Shown here: positions 1-7,114 of the stretch, one piece after another
How the letters are laid out: the number at the start of each line of letters is the position of its first letter
Numbering within the stretch: the first letter of the stretch is position 1
From: an uncultured Ruminococcus sp.
GTDB taxonomy: Bacteria > Bacillota > Clostridia > Oscillospirales > CAG-272
DNA length: 39,190 nt
Assembly: GCA_902779285.1 (NCBI GenBank)
Contig: CACZAZ010000008.1
Span: 1-39,190 of the forward strand
Reading direction: 5' to 3'
Notes under the pieces: generated by a model
What the model was told of the DNA's origin: nothing
Database searches by the model: none
What the model saw: the letters and a program-made list of their open reading frames with translations, nothing else
Made by a program: the position numbers and the translations under genes

Positions 1-452
1 TCAACCACATCATCATGCCGCTCGTCGGTCTCTTCACCGGCAAAGCGTCGCTTGCCGAACTTGACGTGTGGATCAGAAAGCCGGATTACGTCCCCGATCC
101 CGAGACCGGGCTCGACGTGATCGTGGAGGGGACCGGCGCCGGACACATCCAGTACGGTCTGTTCCTGCAGGCGATCGTCAATTTCCTGATCATCGCGCTG
201 ACCATCTTCATTATGGTCCGCGTCATCCGTTCGTCTCAGGAGCGGCTCGCCTTCCGTGAAAAAGCGAAAGCCGAAGAAGCCGCGAAGAAAGCGGAAGAAG
301 AAGCCAAGATCGCCGCCGAAGAGAAGGCGAAAGCCGACGCCGCGGCAGCCGAGGCGGAAGCCGCGAAAGAGGCGCAGCTCCAAGCGTTCTACGACGCCAA
401 TCAAAAGCAGACCGAACTGCTCGAAAAGATCCTCGAAAAGATCAATAAGTAA
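1..452 (+). CDS. mscL: Large-conductance mechanosensitive channel MscL (5'-truncated by window edge)
   Basis: The gene enters the window already in frame (codons from base 3), with 149 residues visible. The first visible residues, NHIIMPLVGLFTG, match the conserved MscL segment after the first transmembrane helix (usually NDIIMPxxGLL). A second transmembrane helix follows at about visible residues 53-75. MscL forms a homopentameric pore in the cytoplasmic membrane and releases solutes on hypo-osmotic shock. After the second helix comes an unusually long Ala/Lys/Glu-rich, coiled-coil-like stretch of about 60 residues, then a typical C-terminal helix containing TELLEKILEKI. The usual linker here is much shorter. 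The N-terminus and first helix lie outside the window. A strong terminator follows directly. Confidence 0.93.
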   Translation, partial: NHIIMPLVGLFTGKASLAELDVWIRKPDYVPDPETGLDVIVEGTGAGHIQYGLFLQAIVNFLIIALTIFIMVRVIRSSQERLAFREKAKAEEAAKKAEEEAKIAAEEKAKADAAAAEAEAAKEAQLQAFYDANQKQTELLEKILEKINK

Positions 453-468
453 TACCCCGATTTGAATA

Positions 469-521
469 CCCCGGGCGGCAGACCTCTATCCACGTAGCGG
501 ATCGCCGCCCGGGGCTTTTTT
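469..521 (+). terminator. Rho-independent terminator after mscL
   Basis: An 11-bp perfect GC stem (CCCCGGGCGGC at 469-479 with GCCGCCCGGGG at 504-514) is followed by a run of six T at 516-521. It ends only 18 nt before the yitT start, so the promoter of the next genes is not visible between them. Confidence 0.92.
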
Positions 522-539
522 CGGGGGAAGGAGTCAACC

Positions 540-1475
540 GTGTTTTTGAAGAATCCGAAGCTCCGGCTGACGTTCGAGATCATCGCCGTGATCTTAGCGA
601 ACGGCATCTACGCCGCCACGACCGCCCTGTTCATCGTTCCGAACGGGCTGATCACCTGCGGCACCGCCGGTATCGCCATCTTCGTCAACAAGGTGAGCGG
701 CTTCCCCATCGCCGTCTTCACCAACATCTTCTACGCCGTGATGTTCGTCTTCGGTCTGATCTTTCTCGGACGCCGCTTCGCCCTGACGACTCTGGTAAGT
801 TCGATCAGCTATCCTCTGTTCTACACCGTCCTCGAGCCGCATCTTCTGAAGGTGCATCTGACCGACAACCTGCTGCTCGCGACCATCTACGCGGGGCTGC
901 TCATCGGGCTTGCGGTCGGGACGGTCCTCCGCTGCGGATCGTCGACCGGCGGCACCGACATCCCTCCGCTGATCGCCAACAAATACCTGCACGTTCCGGT
1001 TTCGATCGCGATTTGGACCTTCGACGTGATCATCCTTCTGCTCCAGGCGTTCTGGTCAACCAAGGAAGAGGTCCTCTACGGTCTGATCCTGGTACTGATC
1101 TACACCGTCCTGATCGACAAGGTGCTTCTCGTCGGACGGCAGAAGATGCAGATCACCATCGTCACGAGCAAACCGAACGAGTTGACCGAGGCGATCATTA
1201 CCGAAATGAACCGCGGCGTCACGCTCCTGCACGGGAAGACCGGGTATCTGCAGAGAGAGTGCGATCTCGTCATGACGGTCGTTTCCACCCGTCAGCTCTA
1301 CCGCGTCCAGCAACTGATCCGCTCGATCGACCCCGCCGCCTTTACGGTGGTGCACTCGGTCGCGGACGTCCACGGAAACGGCTTTACCACCGTGACGGAG
1401 GATCCCCCGCGCCCGACGGCGGAACAGATCCCTGGATCCCCCTCGGAAACGACGGAAGCCCCGAAAGAGGAATAA
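540..1475 (+). CDS. YitT family membrane protein (first of tandem pair)
   Basis: A 311-aa protein of the YitT family (DUF161 membrane domain plus DUF2179), whose transport function is unproven. Hydrophobic helices fill roughly residues 10-195, including the conserved GSSTGGTDIPPLI segment in the fourth helix. The soluble C-terminal part (about 200-280) resembles DUF2179, with the RGVTLLHGKTGY pattern. A Pro/Glu/Thr-rich tail of about 25 residues is extra for the family. The start is GTG, chosen because GGAAGGAG sits 6 nt upstream at 526-533. The stop is 3 nt before the next paralogue, so the two are cotranscribed and probably translationally coupled. The promoter is unclear because the mscL terminator lies immediately upstream. 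Confidence 0.88.
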   Translation: MFLKNPKLRLTFEIIAVILANGIYAATTALFIVPNGLITCGTAGIAIFVNKVSGFPIAVFTNIFYAVMFVFGLIFLGRRFALTTLVSSISYPLFYTVLEPHLLKVHLTDNLLLATIYAGLLIGLAVGTVLRCGSSTGGTDIPPLIANKYLHVPVSIAIWTFDVIILLLQAFWSTKEEVLYGLILVLIYTVLIDKVLLVGRQKMQITIVTSKPNELTEAIITEMNRGVTLLHGKTGYLQRECDLVMTVVSTRQLYRVQQLIRSIDPAAFTVVHSVADVHGNGFTTVTEDPPRPTAEQIPGSPSETTEAPKEE

Positions 1476-1478
1476 GAG

Positions 1479-2342
1479 ATGAAAACCGCAAAAGGGCAAC
1501 TTTTGTTCCGTTTTCTCGTAATGATCCTCGGATCTACCATGATCGCGGTCGGCGTCTACTTTTTCAAGATCCCGAACGGCTTTTCGACCGGCGGGGTCAG
1601 CGGTATCTCGACCGTCCTCGGCAAGGCGATCCCGAACGCCTACGTCACCCCCGGTACGCTCATCACGGCGATCAACGTCGTTTTGCTCGTGATCGGCTTT
1701 TTCGCCGTCGGAAAGAGTTTCAGCGCAAGAACGGTTTTCTGCAGTCTGCTCTTCTCGCTCGAAACGCTGGGGCTTGAAAAATGGATCCCGCTGGATCGCC
1801 CCGTCACGGATCAGCCCTTTCTCGAACTGGTCTACGCGATCCTGCTCACTTCGATCGGCTCGTCGATTTTGTTCTACGTGAACGCGTCCTCCGGCGGGAC
1901 CGATATCGTCGCGCTGATTCTGAAGAAATACACGCGGCTCGACACGGGGAAAGCCCTGCTCTGCACCGACTTTTTGATCGCGTGCTCGTCGTTCTTCGTT
2001 TTCGGGGTGACGGCAGGGCTTTTCTCCCTGATCGGTCTGTTTGCGAAGGCGTTCCTCGTCGACAGCGTGATCGAATCGCTCTCGGTCTGCAAGTGCTTTC
2101 TGATCGTGACCGAAAAGCCCGACGAGATCAGCCGCCACATTATCGAAAAGATGGGGCACACGACCACCATCCTCGACGCGACGGGCGGCTATTCCCACGA
2201 TTCCAAACCCACGCTCGTCACGGTCTGCCGCAGGATCGAGGGCATCCGGCTCCGCCGCGCGGTCCGGGAGATCGACCCGAAGGCGTTCGTCATCATCCTG
2301 AACTCCAGCGAGATCGTCGGACGCGGCTTCCGCAGCGTATAA
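1479..2342 (+). CDS. YitT family membrane protein (second of tandem pair)
   Basis: A 287-aa paralogue of the preceding gene with the same layout: membrane helices over about residues 10-190, the family signature NASSGGTDIVALI, and a soluble DUF2179-like C-terminus with the GHTTTILDATGGY pattern. It starts 3 nt after the upstream stop, with an AGAGG ribosome site inside the end of the previous gene. The two proteins are clearly diverged, so this is an old duplication and they may form a heteromer (inference). Substrate unknown. Two hairpins follow, the second a good terminator. Confidence 0.88.
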   Translation: MKTAKGQLLFRFLVMILGSTMIAVGVYFFKIPNGFSTGGVSGISTVLGKAIPNAYVTPGTLITAINVVLLVIGFFAVGKSFSARTVFCSLLFSLETLGLEKWIPLDRPVTDQPFLELVYAILLTSIGSSILFYVNASSGGTDIVALILKKYTRLDTGKALLCTDFLIACSSFFVFGVTAGLFSLIGLFAKAFLVDSVIESLSVCKCFLIVTEKPDEISRHIIEKMGHTTTILDATGGYSHDSKPTLVTVCRRIEGIRLRRAVREIDPKAFVIILNSSEIVGRGFRSV

Positions 2343-2349
2343 ACAATAT

Positions 2350-2368
2350 ACCGCCCTCCTCGGGCGGT
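2350..2368 (+). terminator. Hairpin directly after the yitT pair
   Basis: ACCGCCC at 2350-2356 pairs with GGGCGGT at 2362-2368. The following bases are not T-rich, so termination here is doubtful. It may stabilise the 3' end ahead of the stronger terminator at 2389-2412. Confidence 0.45.
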
Positions 2369-2388
2369 CGGTATTCTATAAAAAACCA

Positions 2389-2412
2389 ACGGTATTTCAC
2401 CGTCAGTTTTTT
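2389..2412. terminator. Bidirectional rho-independent terminator
   Basis: ACGGT / ACCGT stem with loop ATTTC, followed on + by six T (2407-2412) and preceded on + by six A. It therefore works on both strands: ending the yitT transcript on +, and ending a minus-strand transcript from the DUF1292 side or from the RNA-like element at 2421-2640. Confidence 0.82.
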
Positions 2413-2420
2413 ATATTATA

Positions 2421-2640
2421 GGGGTTAAAATCCCCGCCGGGCCGTGTAGCCGGAAATTCTGACCCTGTCAGTACAGGGTGGATGCCTTCGTCCCTGACTT
2501 AGTTGCTCCCAGCGTCCGTACGGGCAGCGGAACAAGTCGGCTCCCGCCGGGAGGTCTGCATCCCATCAGAGTAAGCCGGGCTCCCTTAAAAGAAGTGTAG
2601 GTCCAAACTCCGGTCTATCACTAACCAAGCAGGTTTAAAA
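2421..2640. ncRNA. Candidate structured non-coding RNA, family not recognised
   Basis: There is no convincing reading frame here, but a dense set of nested complementary arms is visible by eye. Outer stem GTGTAGCCGG (2444-2453) pairs with CCGGTCTATCAC (2610-2621) with two bulges. TCTGA (2458-2462) pairs with TCAGA (2566-2570). A hairpin runs CCCTGT (2463-2468) to ACAGGG (2473-2478). GGATGC (2480-2485) pairs with GCATCC (2558-2563). A long arm 2494-2510 pairs with 2522-2540, and a tight hairpin CTCCC/GGGAG lies at 2541-2553. The result is a multibranch RNA of about 200 nt. The strand is uncertain. One U-G pair favours +, while the clean terminator at 2412-2389 favours a minus-strand RNA or a 3' UTR element of the DUF1292 transcript. 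It lacks the RNase P, SRP and tmRNA hallmarks I know. Confidence 0.6.
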
Positions 2641-2643
2641 AAC

Positions 2644-2952
2644 TTACTGTTCGTCGGCATCGTAGTCGATCTCGCCGAAGAGTTTATCCTCGAACTCGTC
2701 CGCGACGCGGTCGAATTCATCGTCGTCGTCGACCGTCACCAGCGTCACGTCGTCGCCGTCCTCGCCCTCGAGCCGAAGGATCACGTACTCGTCGTTCTGT
2801 CCCTCAACGCTCGTCAGCGCATAGTACACCTTGCCGTCCAGCTCGATCGAGCCGAGGACCTCAAACTGCTCCTCGTTGCCCTCCTCGTCGGTCAAGGTGA
2901 AGACGTCGACCTCTTCCTCCTCTTCGGGGAGGTTGTTTTCCAGTTCTGCCAT
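2644..2952 (-). CDS. DUF1292 domain-containing protein (YrzB-like)
   Basis: A 102-aa, very acidic protein. Residues about 17-65 match the DUF1292 pattern: VFTLTDEEGNEEQFEVLG, then VYYALTSVEG and EYVILRLEGE. The family is widespread in Firmicutes and its role is unknown. The C-terminal third is an Asp/Glu-rich helix-like tail. The start is set by AAAGGAG about 8 nt upstream. The gene has its own sigma-A promoter at 2995-3023, so it need not depend on the hemW operon. The RNA-like element lies directly downstream. Confidence 0.87.
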   Translation of the reverse strand: MAELENNLPEEEEEVDVFTLTDEEGNEEQFEVLGSIELDGKVYYALTSVEGQNDEYVILRLEGEDGDDVTLVTVDDDDEFDRVADEFEDKLFGEIDYDADEQ

Positions 2953-2994
2953 CGTATTTTCTCCTTTTCAGTTTGGCTTGTTTCCGTCGCTTTT

Positions 2995-3023
2995 ATTCTA
3001 TCATTTTTTGTCCGCTCTGTCAA
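2995..3023 (-). promoter_or_regulatory. Sigma-A promoter of the DUF1292 gene
   Basis: On the minus strand TTGACA (3018-3023), 17-bp spacer, TAGAAT (2995-3000). It is placed 43 nt before the DUF1292 start, downstream of the hemW stop. Confidence 0.82.
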
Positions 3024-3043
3024 GAGGGGGAACGGTTTTCCGC

Positions 3044-4131
3044 CTACGGAAGAAGATCCCGGAGCAAAGCCGAACCGAGGTACAGTCCCTCGTCGGTCAG
3101 CGCCGTTCTGCCTCCCGCGAAGGAAAGCAGCCCTCTTTTGTCGTACGGGGCGAGTTTCTCCCGGTACGTCGAGCGGAAATCGTGACCGAATCTTCGGGAA
3201 AAGTCCCCCTCGTCGATCCCCTCGCCCGTGCGGAGCGCCAGCATGATATATTCATATTCGGCGTCGCCGTCTTTTATGACGGTCTCCTCCGCGACGCTCG
3301 ACGCGGGAGACGCGAGATACGCTTTGAGATCGCGTGTGTTCGTCGTGCGGACACCCCCGATATGCGACGCGGCGGAAAGACCGTACCCGGCGTACTCGCC
3401 CTGCCTCCAATACAGCAGATTGTGGCGGCATTCGTACCCCGGACGGGCGAGCGCAGCGTTTGTGACGCCATCGCGTAGAGATCGGCTTCCGCGTCCTCTC
3501 CCGGCAATCCGAGCGTGGTTTGACGGTCGAAGAAGGGGGTCCCCTCCTCGACGATCAGCCCGTAGGAGGAAATATGCGTCGGGCCGAGCGAAACGGCTTT
3601 CGCGAGCGTTTTTGCGAACGATCCCGCCGTCTGGCGCGGGATCCCGTACATCAGATCGAGATTGATATTGGAGAATCCCGCGGCGAGCGCGTCCTCGTAC
3701 GCCATCAAGACGTCCTCCGCGGTATGCGCCCGTCCGAGCGCCCGGAGTTCCCCGTCGTCAAGCGACTGGCACCCTATGCTGACCCGGTTGAAGCCGAGCG
3801 AAGCGAGCGCCCGCAGTTTTTCCCGGTCCGCTGTCGCGGGATTCATCTCGAAGGTGATCTCCGCCCCGTCCGAGAGCCCGTATTTCTTCGCGACGGCGGA
3901 AAGCAGCGCGTCAAATTGCCTCTCGGTCAGGAGCGCGGGCGTTCCGCCGCCGAAGAAAACCGAGGTCGCGCGCCGCACGGGAAAGCCGCGTTCTTCGATC
4001 TCGCGCAGCACCGCTTTGACGTAGTTTTCCCTATCCTCCCCGTTTGATCCCGGAAACGAACAAAAATCGCAGTACGGGCATTTGGAGAGGCAGAACGGGA
4101 CGTGGAGATAAACGCCGAATCCGTCAGGCAT
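3044..4131 (-). pseudogene. hemW: Radical SAM heme chaperone HemW, disrupted by deletion and frameshift
   Basis: The N-terminal frame (4131 to about 3450) has the radical SAM cluster motif C14-x3-C18-x2-C21 in VPFCLSKCPYC, the FFGGGTPALL motif, and the HISSYGL/GTPF segment of HemW, an oxygen-independent coproporphyrinogen oxidase relative that delivers heme. Near 3441-3455 the similarity jumps frames. The downstream frame continues with RPGYECRHNLLYW and runs to the stop at 3044, ending like a normal HemW. Compared with HemW proteins, about 11-12 residues including the conserved YEISNF stretch are missing. This suggests a loss of about 34 nt that also shifts the frame. With 34 nt restored the length would be about 373 aa, as expected. 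The ATG overlaps the lepA stop by 8 nt. Real decay and assembly error are both possible. Confidence 0.85.
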
Positions 4132-5938
4132 CGTCGTCGAGTTTCAAGACCGCCATAAACGCCTCGGGGGTCACCTCGACCGAGCCGAGCCGGCGCATCT
4201 TCTTCTTGCCTTCCTTCTGCTTTTCAAGCAGTTTCTTCTTCCGCGTGATGTCGCCGCCGTAGCACTTGGCAAGCACGTCCTTGCGCATCGCCTTGACGGT
4301 CTCGCGGGCGATGATCTTGGATCCGATCGCGGCTTGGATCGGGATCTCGAAGAGTTGGCGCGGGATGTTTTCTTTCAGCCGTTCGGCGATCTTTCGGGCG
4401 CGCGGATACGCCTTTTCCTCGTGGACGATGAAGGAGAGCGCGTCGACCTGTTCCCCGTTCAAAAGGAAATCGAGTTTGACCAGTTTCCCGGGGCGGTATT
4501 CGAGGAACTCGTAGTCGAGCGACGCGTAACCCTTGCTCCGGCTCTTCAAGGCGTCGAAGAAATCGTAGATGATCTCGTTCAGCGGGAGGATGTAGTGCAG
4601 TTCCACCCGCGTCTGATCGAGGTATTTCATATCGATAAACTCGCCGCGCCGATCCTGACAGAGATCCATAAGACCCCCGATATAGTCGGAGGGGGTGATG
4701 ATCGAAGCGCGGACGACCGGCTCCGCGGATTCGGTGATCTCGTCGGGCGACGGATAGTTCGACGGGTTGTCGATAAAGCGGGTCGTCCCGTCGCGGAGCG
4801 TAACGCGGTAGATAACGCTCGGCGCGGTGGTGATCAGATCGAGGTTGAACTCGCGTTCCAGCCGTTCCTCGATGATCTCCATGTGCAGAAGCCCGAGAAA
4901 ACCGCAGCGGAAGCCGAAACCGAGCGCGATCGAGGTCTCGGGTTCAAAATGCAGCGCCGCGTCGTTCAGGCGCAGTTTTTCGAGGGCGTCGCGCAGATCT
5001 CCGTAGCGTGCGCCGTCCTCGGGGTATATCCCGGCGTAGACCATCGGCTGCACCCGGCGGAATCCGGGGAGCGCCTCGGCGCAGGGACGGTCGGCGTGGG
5101 TCACGGTATCCCCGACGCGGGTGTCTCCGACCGACTTGATGCTCGCGGTCAGGTATCCGACCTCCCCCGCCGTGAGTGCGTCCGCCGCCGTCATCTCGGT
5201 CACGCCGAGGGTCCCGACCTCGGTCACCTGGTAGTTCGCGCCGGTACTCATCAGCCGGATGGTATCGCCCGCGCGGACGGAGCCGTCCATGACGCGGATA
5301 TAGACCACGACGCCGAGATAACTGTCGTAGCGGGAATCGAAGATCAACGCTTTCAGCGGGGCGTTTTCATCCCCGGAGGGAGGCGGGATCACCGTGACGA
5401 TCTTCTCCAGCACGTCCTCGATATTGAGCCCCATTTTCGCGGACACGGCGGGACACCCCTCCGCGTCGATCCCGATCACGTCCTCGATCTCCGCGCGCGT
5501 CCGTTCGACGTCGGCGGAGGGGAGATCGATCTTGTTGATGACCGGGAGGATCTCGAGCGAGTTGTCGACGGCAAGGTAGGCGTTCGCCAGGGTCTGCGCC
5601 TCGACCCCTTGCGTCGCGTCGACGACGAGAAGCGCCCCCTCGCAGGCGGAGAGAGAACGCGAGACCTCGTAGCCGAAGTCGACGTGACCCGGCGTGTCGA
5701 TCAGGTTGAACTCGTAGTTCTCCCCGTCGCTCGCCCGATAGCAGAGACGGACCGCGCGCGCCTTGATGGTGATGCCGCGCTCGCGTTCGAGGTCCATATT
5801 GTCGAGGATCTGTTCCTCCATCTCGTGCAGATCGAGCGCCCGCGTCTTCTCAAGGATGCGGTCGGCAAGCGTGGACTTGCCGTGGTCGATATGCGCGATG
5901 ATCGAGAAATTGCGGATGTGTTTCTGTTTTTCGGTCAC
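4124..5938 (-). CDS. lepA: Elongation factor 4 (LepA), back-translocating ribosomal GTPase
   Basis: A 604-aa protein, full length for LepA. It has the G1 motif AHIDHGKST at residues 15-23, ERGITIK in switch I, DTPGHVDF (G3) and NKIDLP (G4). The LepA-specific C-terminal domain follows, with the positively charged [17 protein letters not shown] region and [14 protein letters not shown] near the end. LepA acts on the ribosome in the cytoplasm, affecting translocation or initiation under stress. The start is GTG with an AAGGGA site upstream. It lies 37 nt after the TSCPD gene and overlaps hemW by 8 nt, the common Firmicute lepA-hemW pair. Confidence 0.97.
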   Translation of the reverse strand: MTEKQKHIRNFSIIAHIDHGKSTLADRILEKTRALDLHEMEEQILDNMDLERERGITIKARAVRLCYRASDGENYEFNLIDTPGHVDFGYEVSRSLSACEGALLVVDATQGVEAQTLANAYLAVDNSLEILPVINKIDLPSADVERTRAEIEDVIGIDAEGCPAVSAKMGLNIEDVLEKIVTVIPPPSGDENAPLKALIFDSRYDSYLGVVVYIRVMDGSVRAGDTIRLMSTGANYQVTEVGTLGVTEMTAADALTAGEVGYLTASIKSVGDTRVGDTVTHADRPCAEALPGFRRVQPMVYAGIYPEDGARYGDLRDALEKLRLNDAALHFEPETSIALGFGFRCGFLGLLHMEIIEERLEREFNLDLITTAPSVIYRVTLRDGTTRFIDNPSNYPSPDEITESAEPVVRASIITPSDYIGGLMDLCQDRRGEFIDMKYLDQTRVELHYILPLNEIIYDFFDALKSRSKGYASLDYEFLEYRPGKLVKLDFLLNGEQVDALSFIVHEEKAYPRARKIAERLKENIPRQLFEIPIQAAIGSKIIARETVKAMRKDVLAKCYGGDITRKKKLLEKQKEGKKKMRRLGSVEVTPEAFMAVLKLDDDA

Positions 5939-5975
5939 AGTTTTCGGTTTCCCTTCGTATCGTTCGGCGGTCGGA

Positions 5976-6236
5976 TCAGTTCCCCGCGCCGTTCAGCATT
6001 TCGGTCAACGCGCGGGCGAGCTGATCGGGACACGAGGTCCCCTTCCCGCCGCAGTCGATCCCCTTGAGACGGCGGATCGCTTCCTCCGCCTTCATCCCTT
6101 TGACGAGCGCGGCGACGCCCTGCGTGTTCCCCATACAGCCGCGGTGAAAAACGACCTCCCGGATGACGTCGCCGTCAAGGGTGACGTCGATCTGACGGGA
6201 GCAGGTGCCGTGTGTGATATAGGAGTAGGTTTTCAT
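5976..6236 (-). CDS. TSCPD domain-containing protein (TIGR03905-type)
   Basis: An 86-aa protein beginning [16 protein letters not shown], with the family's terminal motif [16 protein letters not shown]. Cysteines at HGTC, RGCMGN, DCGG and SCPD are conserved in this small family and might bind metal or act as a redox centre (inference). Function unknown. An upstream in-frame ATG at 6299 exists, but AAAGGAG sits 6-7 nt before 6236, and the codons before it overlap the upstream gene and look non-homologous. It lies in the htpG-lepA operon, 29 nt after the previous stop. Confidence 0.85.
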   Translation of the reverse strand: MKTYSYITHGTCSRQIDVTLDGDVIREVVFHRGCMGNTQGVAALVKGMKAEEAIRRLKGIDCGGKGTSCPDQLARALTEMLNGAGN

Positions 6237-6265
6237 AACGTTCTCCTTTCGGATTCGGATTTCAT

Positions 6266-7114
6266 TCAGCGTTCGAGGAGCGGCTTTTCCGGTATCCATC
6301 CCCTGAGTTCGCAGCCGGGGAAAAAGGCGAGGAAGGCAACGGCGGCGGCAAGGCAGTCCTCCCGTTTTCCCGAGAAAGCCGCCGTCGCGCGACCGTCCTC
6401 AGGGATCGTCACGCCCGAGGGGATCAGATCCGCGTCCCGCGCGAGAGCAAACAGATCCGCCGCAGTCGCGGGATCGGGCGCGGGGAGCGAAAGATGGAGG
6501 GTCACACGGCCCTCGATCCGGGGAAGGATCGCCCGTCCTTGCAGCGCGTAGAGAAGCCCGTCTCCCGCCTTTACTCTTGCGACCGCGGCAAGATACAGAC
6601 CGTAAGTTTCGGCAAGTTTACGCGACGACAGGACGGGGCTCCCCGCGTCGTCGGCGTAAGGCAGGATCAAAAGGTCTGCGTCGCCCGACTCGACCCCCTC
6701 CGCGGCGTCCGACCCGCTCTCGGCGTATCGCACGCGGGGATCGGACAGAAGCGTTGAAAAAAGGCGGTAGGCGCGGTCGGCGGCGCCTGCGCGGACGTAA
6801 AGCAGACGGGTCGGCACTCCCTCTTTGAGGACGGGAAACAGATCGGCTTCGTCGATCGCGTTTTTTTCGATCAGCGCCGCTGCAAACGAAAGCCGGGAGG
6901 CGGACGAACGGCAGATCGTTTGCGCACGGTCGCCCGATAGAAAGATCTGTTCCGCCGTCTGTGCGGGGTCCCCTTTTACCCCCGAAAAATCGGGGGTAAA
7001 GAGATTTGCGGCGTCTCGCCCGATCAATCTCTCTCCCGCCGTCAGTTTCTCCCTCTTTCGCGCCAGTTCCCCCGCGTTTTCGCGGGAAACGTCCGCGGGA
7101 TCGCGCCGCGTCAA
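6266..7114 (-). CDS. Unknown protein, possibly prephenate-dehydratase/ACT-like
   Basis: About 282 aa in a clean frame between htpG and the TSCPD gene. No ATG with a ribosome site is visible. The most upstream reasonable start is TTG at 7114, which overlaps the htpG stop as TTGA, and a later TTG after GGGAGAG (near residue 33) is an alternative. I do not firmly recognise it. Residues about 100-200 alternate strands and helices with GDADLLILPYADDAGSP. This recalls the EADYGVVPIEN region of prephenate dehydratase, and the C-terminal 75 residues (VTLHLSLP to ELRGWIP) resemble an ACT-like domain. The catalytic TRF motif of the dehydratase is not seen, so it may be a non-catalytic relative. Confidence 0.6.
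   Translation of the reverse strand: MTRRDPADVSRENAGELARKREKLTAGERLIGRDAANLFTPDFSGVKGDPAQTAEQIFLSGDRAQTICRSSASRLSFAAALIEKNAIDEADLFPVLKEGVPTRLLYVRAGAADRAYRLFSTLLSDPRVRYAESGSDAAEGVESGDADLLILPYADDAGSPVLSSRKLAETYGLYLAAVARVKAGDGLLYALQGRAILPRIEGRVTLHLSLPAPDPATAADLFALARDADLIPSGVTIPEDGRATAAFSGKREDCLAAAVAFLAFFPGCELRGWIPEKPLLER

Noticed and set aside
2421..2440. FMN-riboswitch-like GGGGTTAAAATCCCCGCCGG
   Set aside because: Only the first hairpin resembles the RFN element. The remaining conserved arms are absent and no riboflavin gene follows.
4334..6067. Open + strand frame of 577 codons opposite lepA
   Set aside because: It is an antisense shadow of a highly conserved gene in GC-rich DNA. Its translation is rich in Arg, Asp and Val without family features, and there is no ribosome site.
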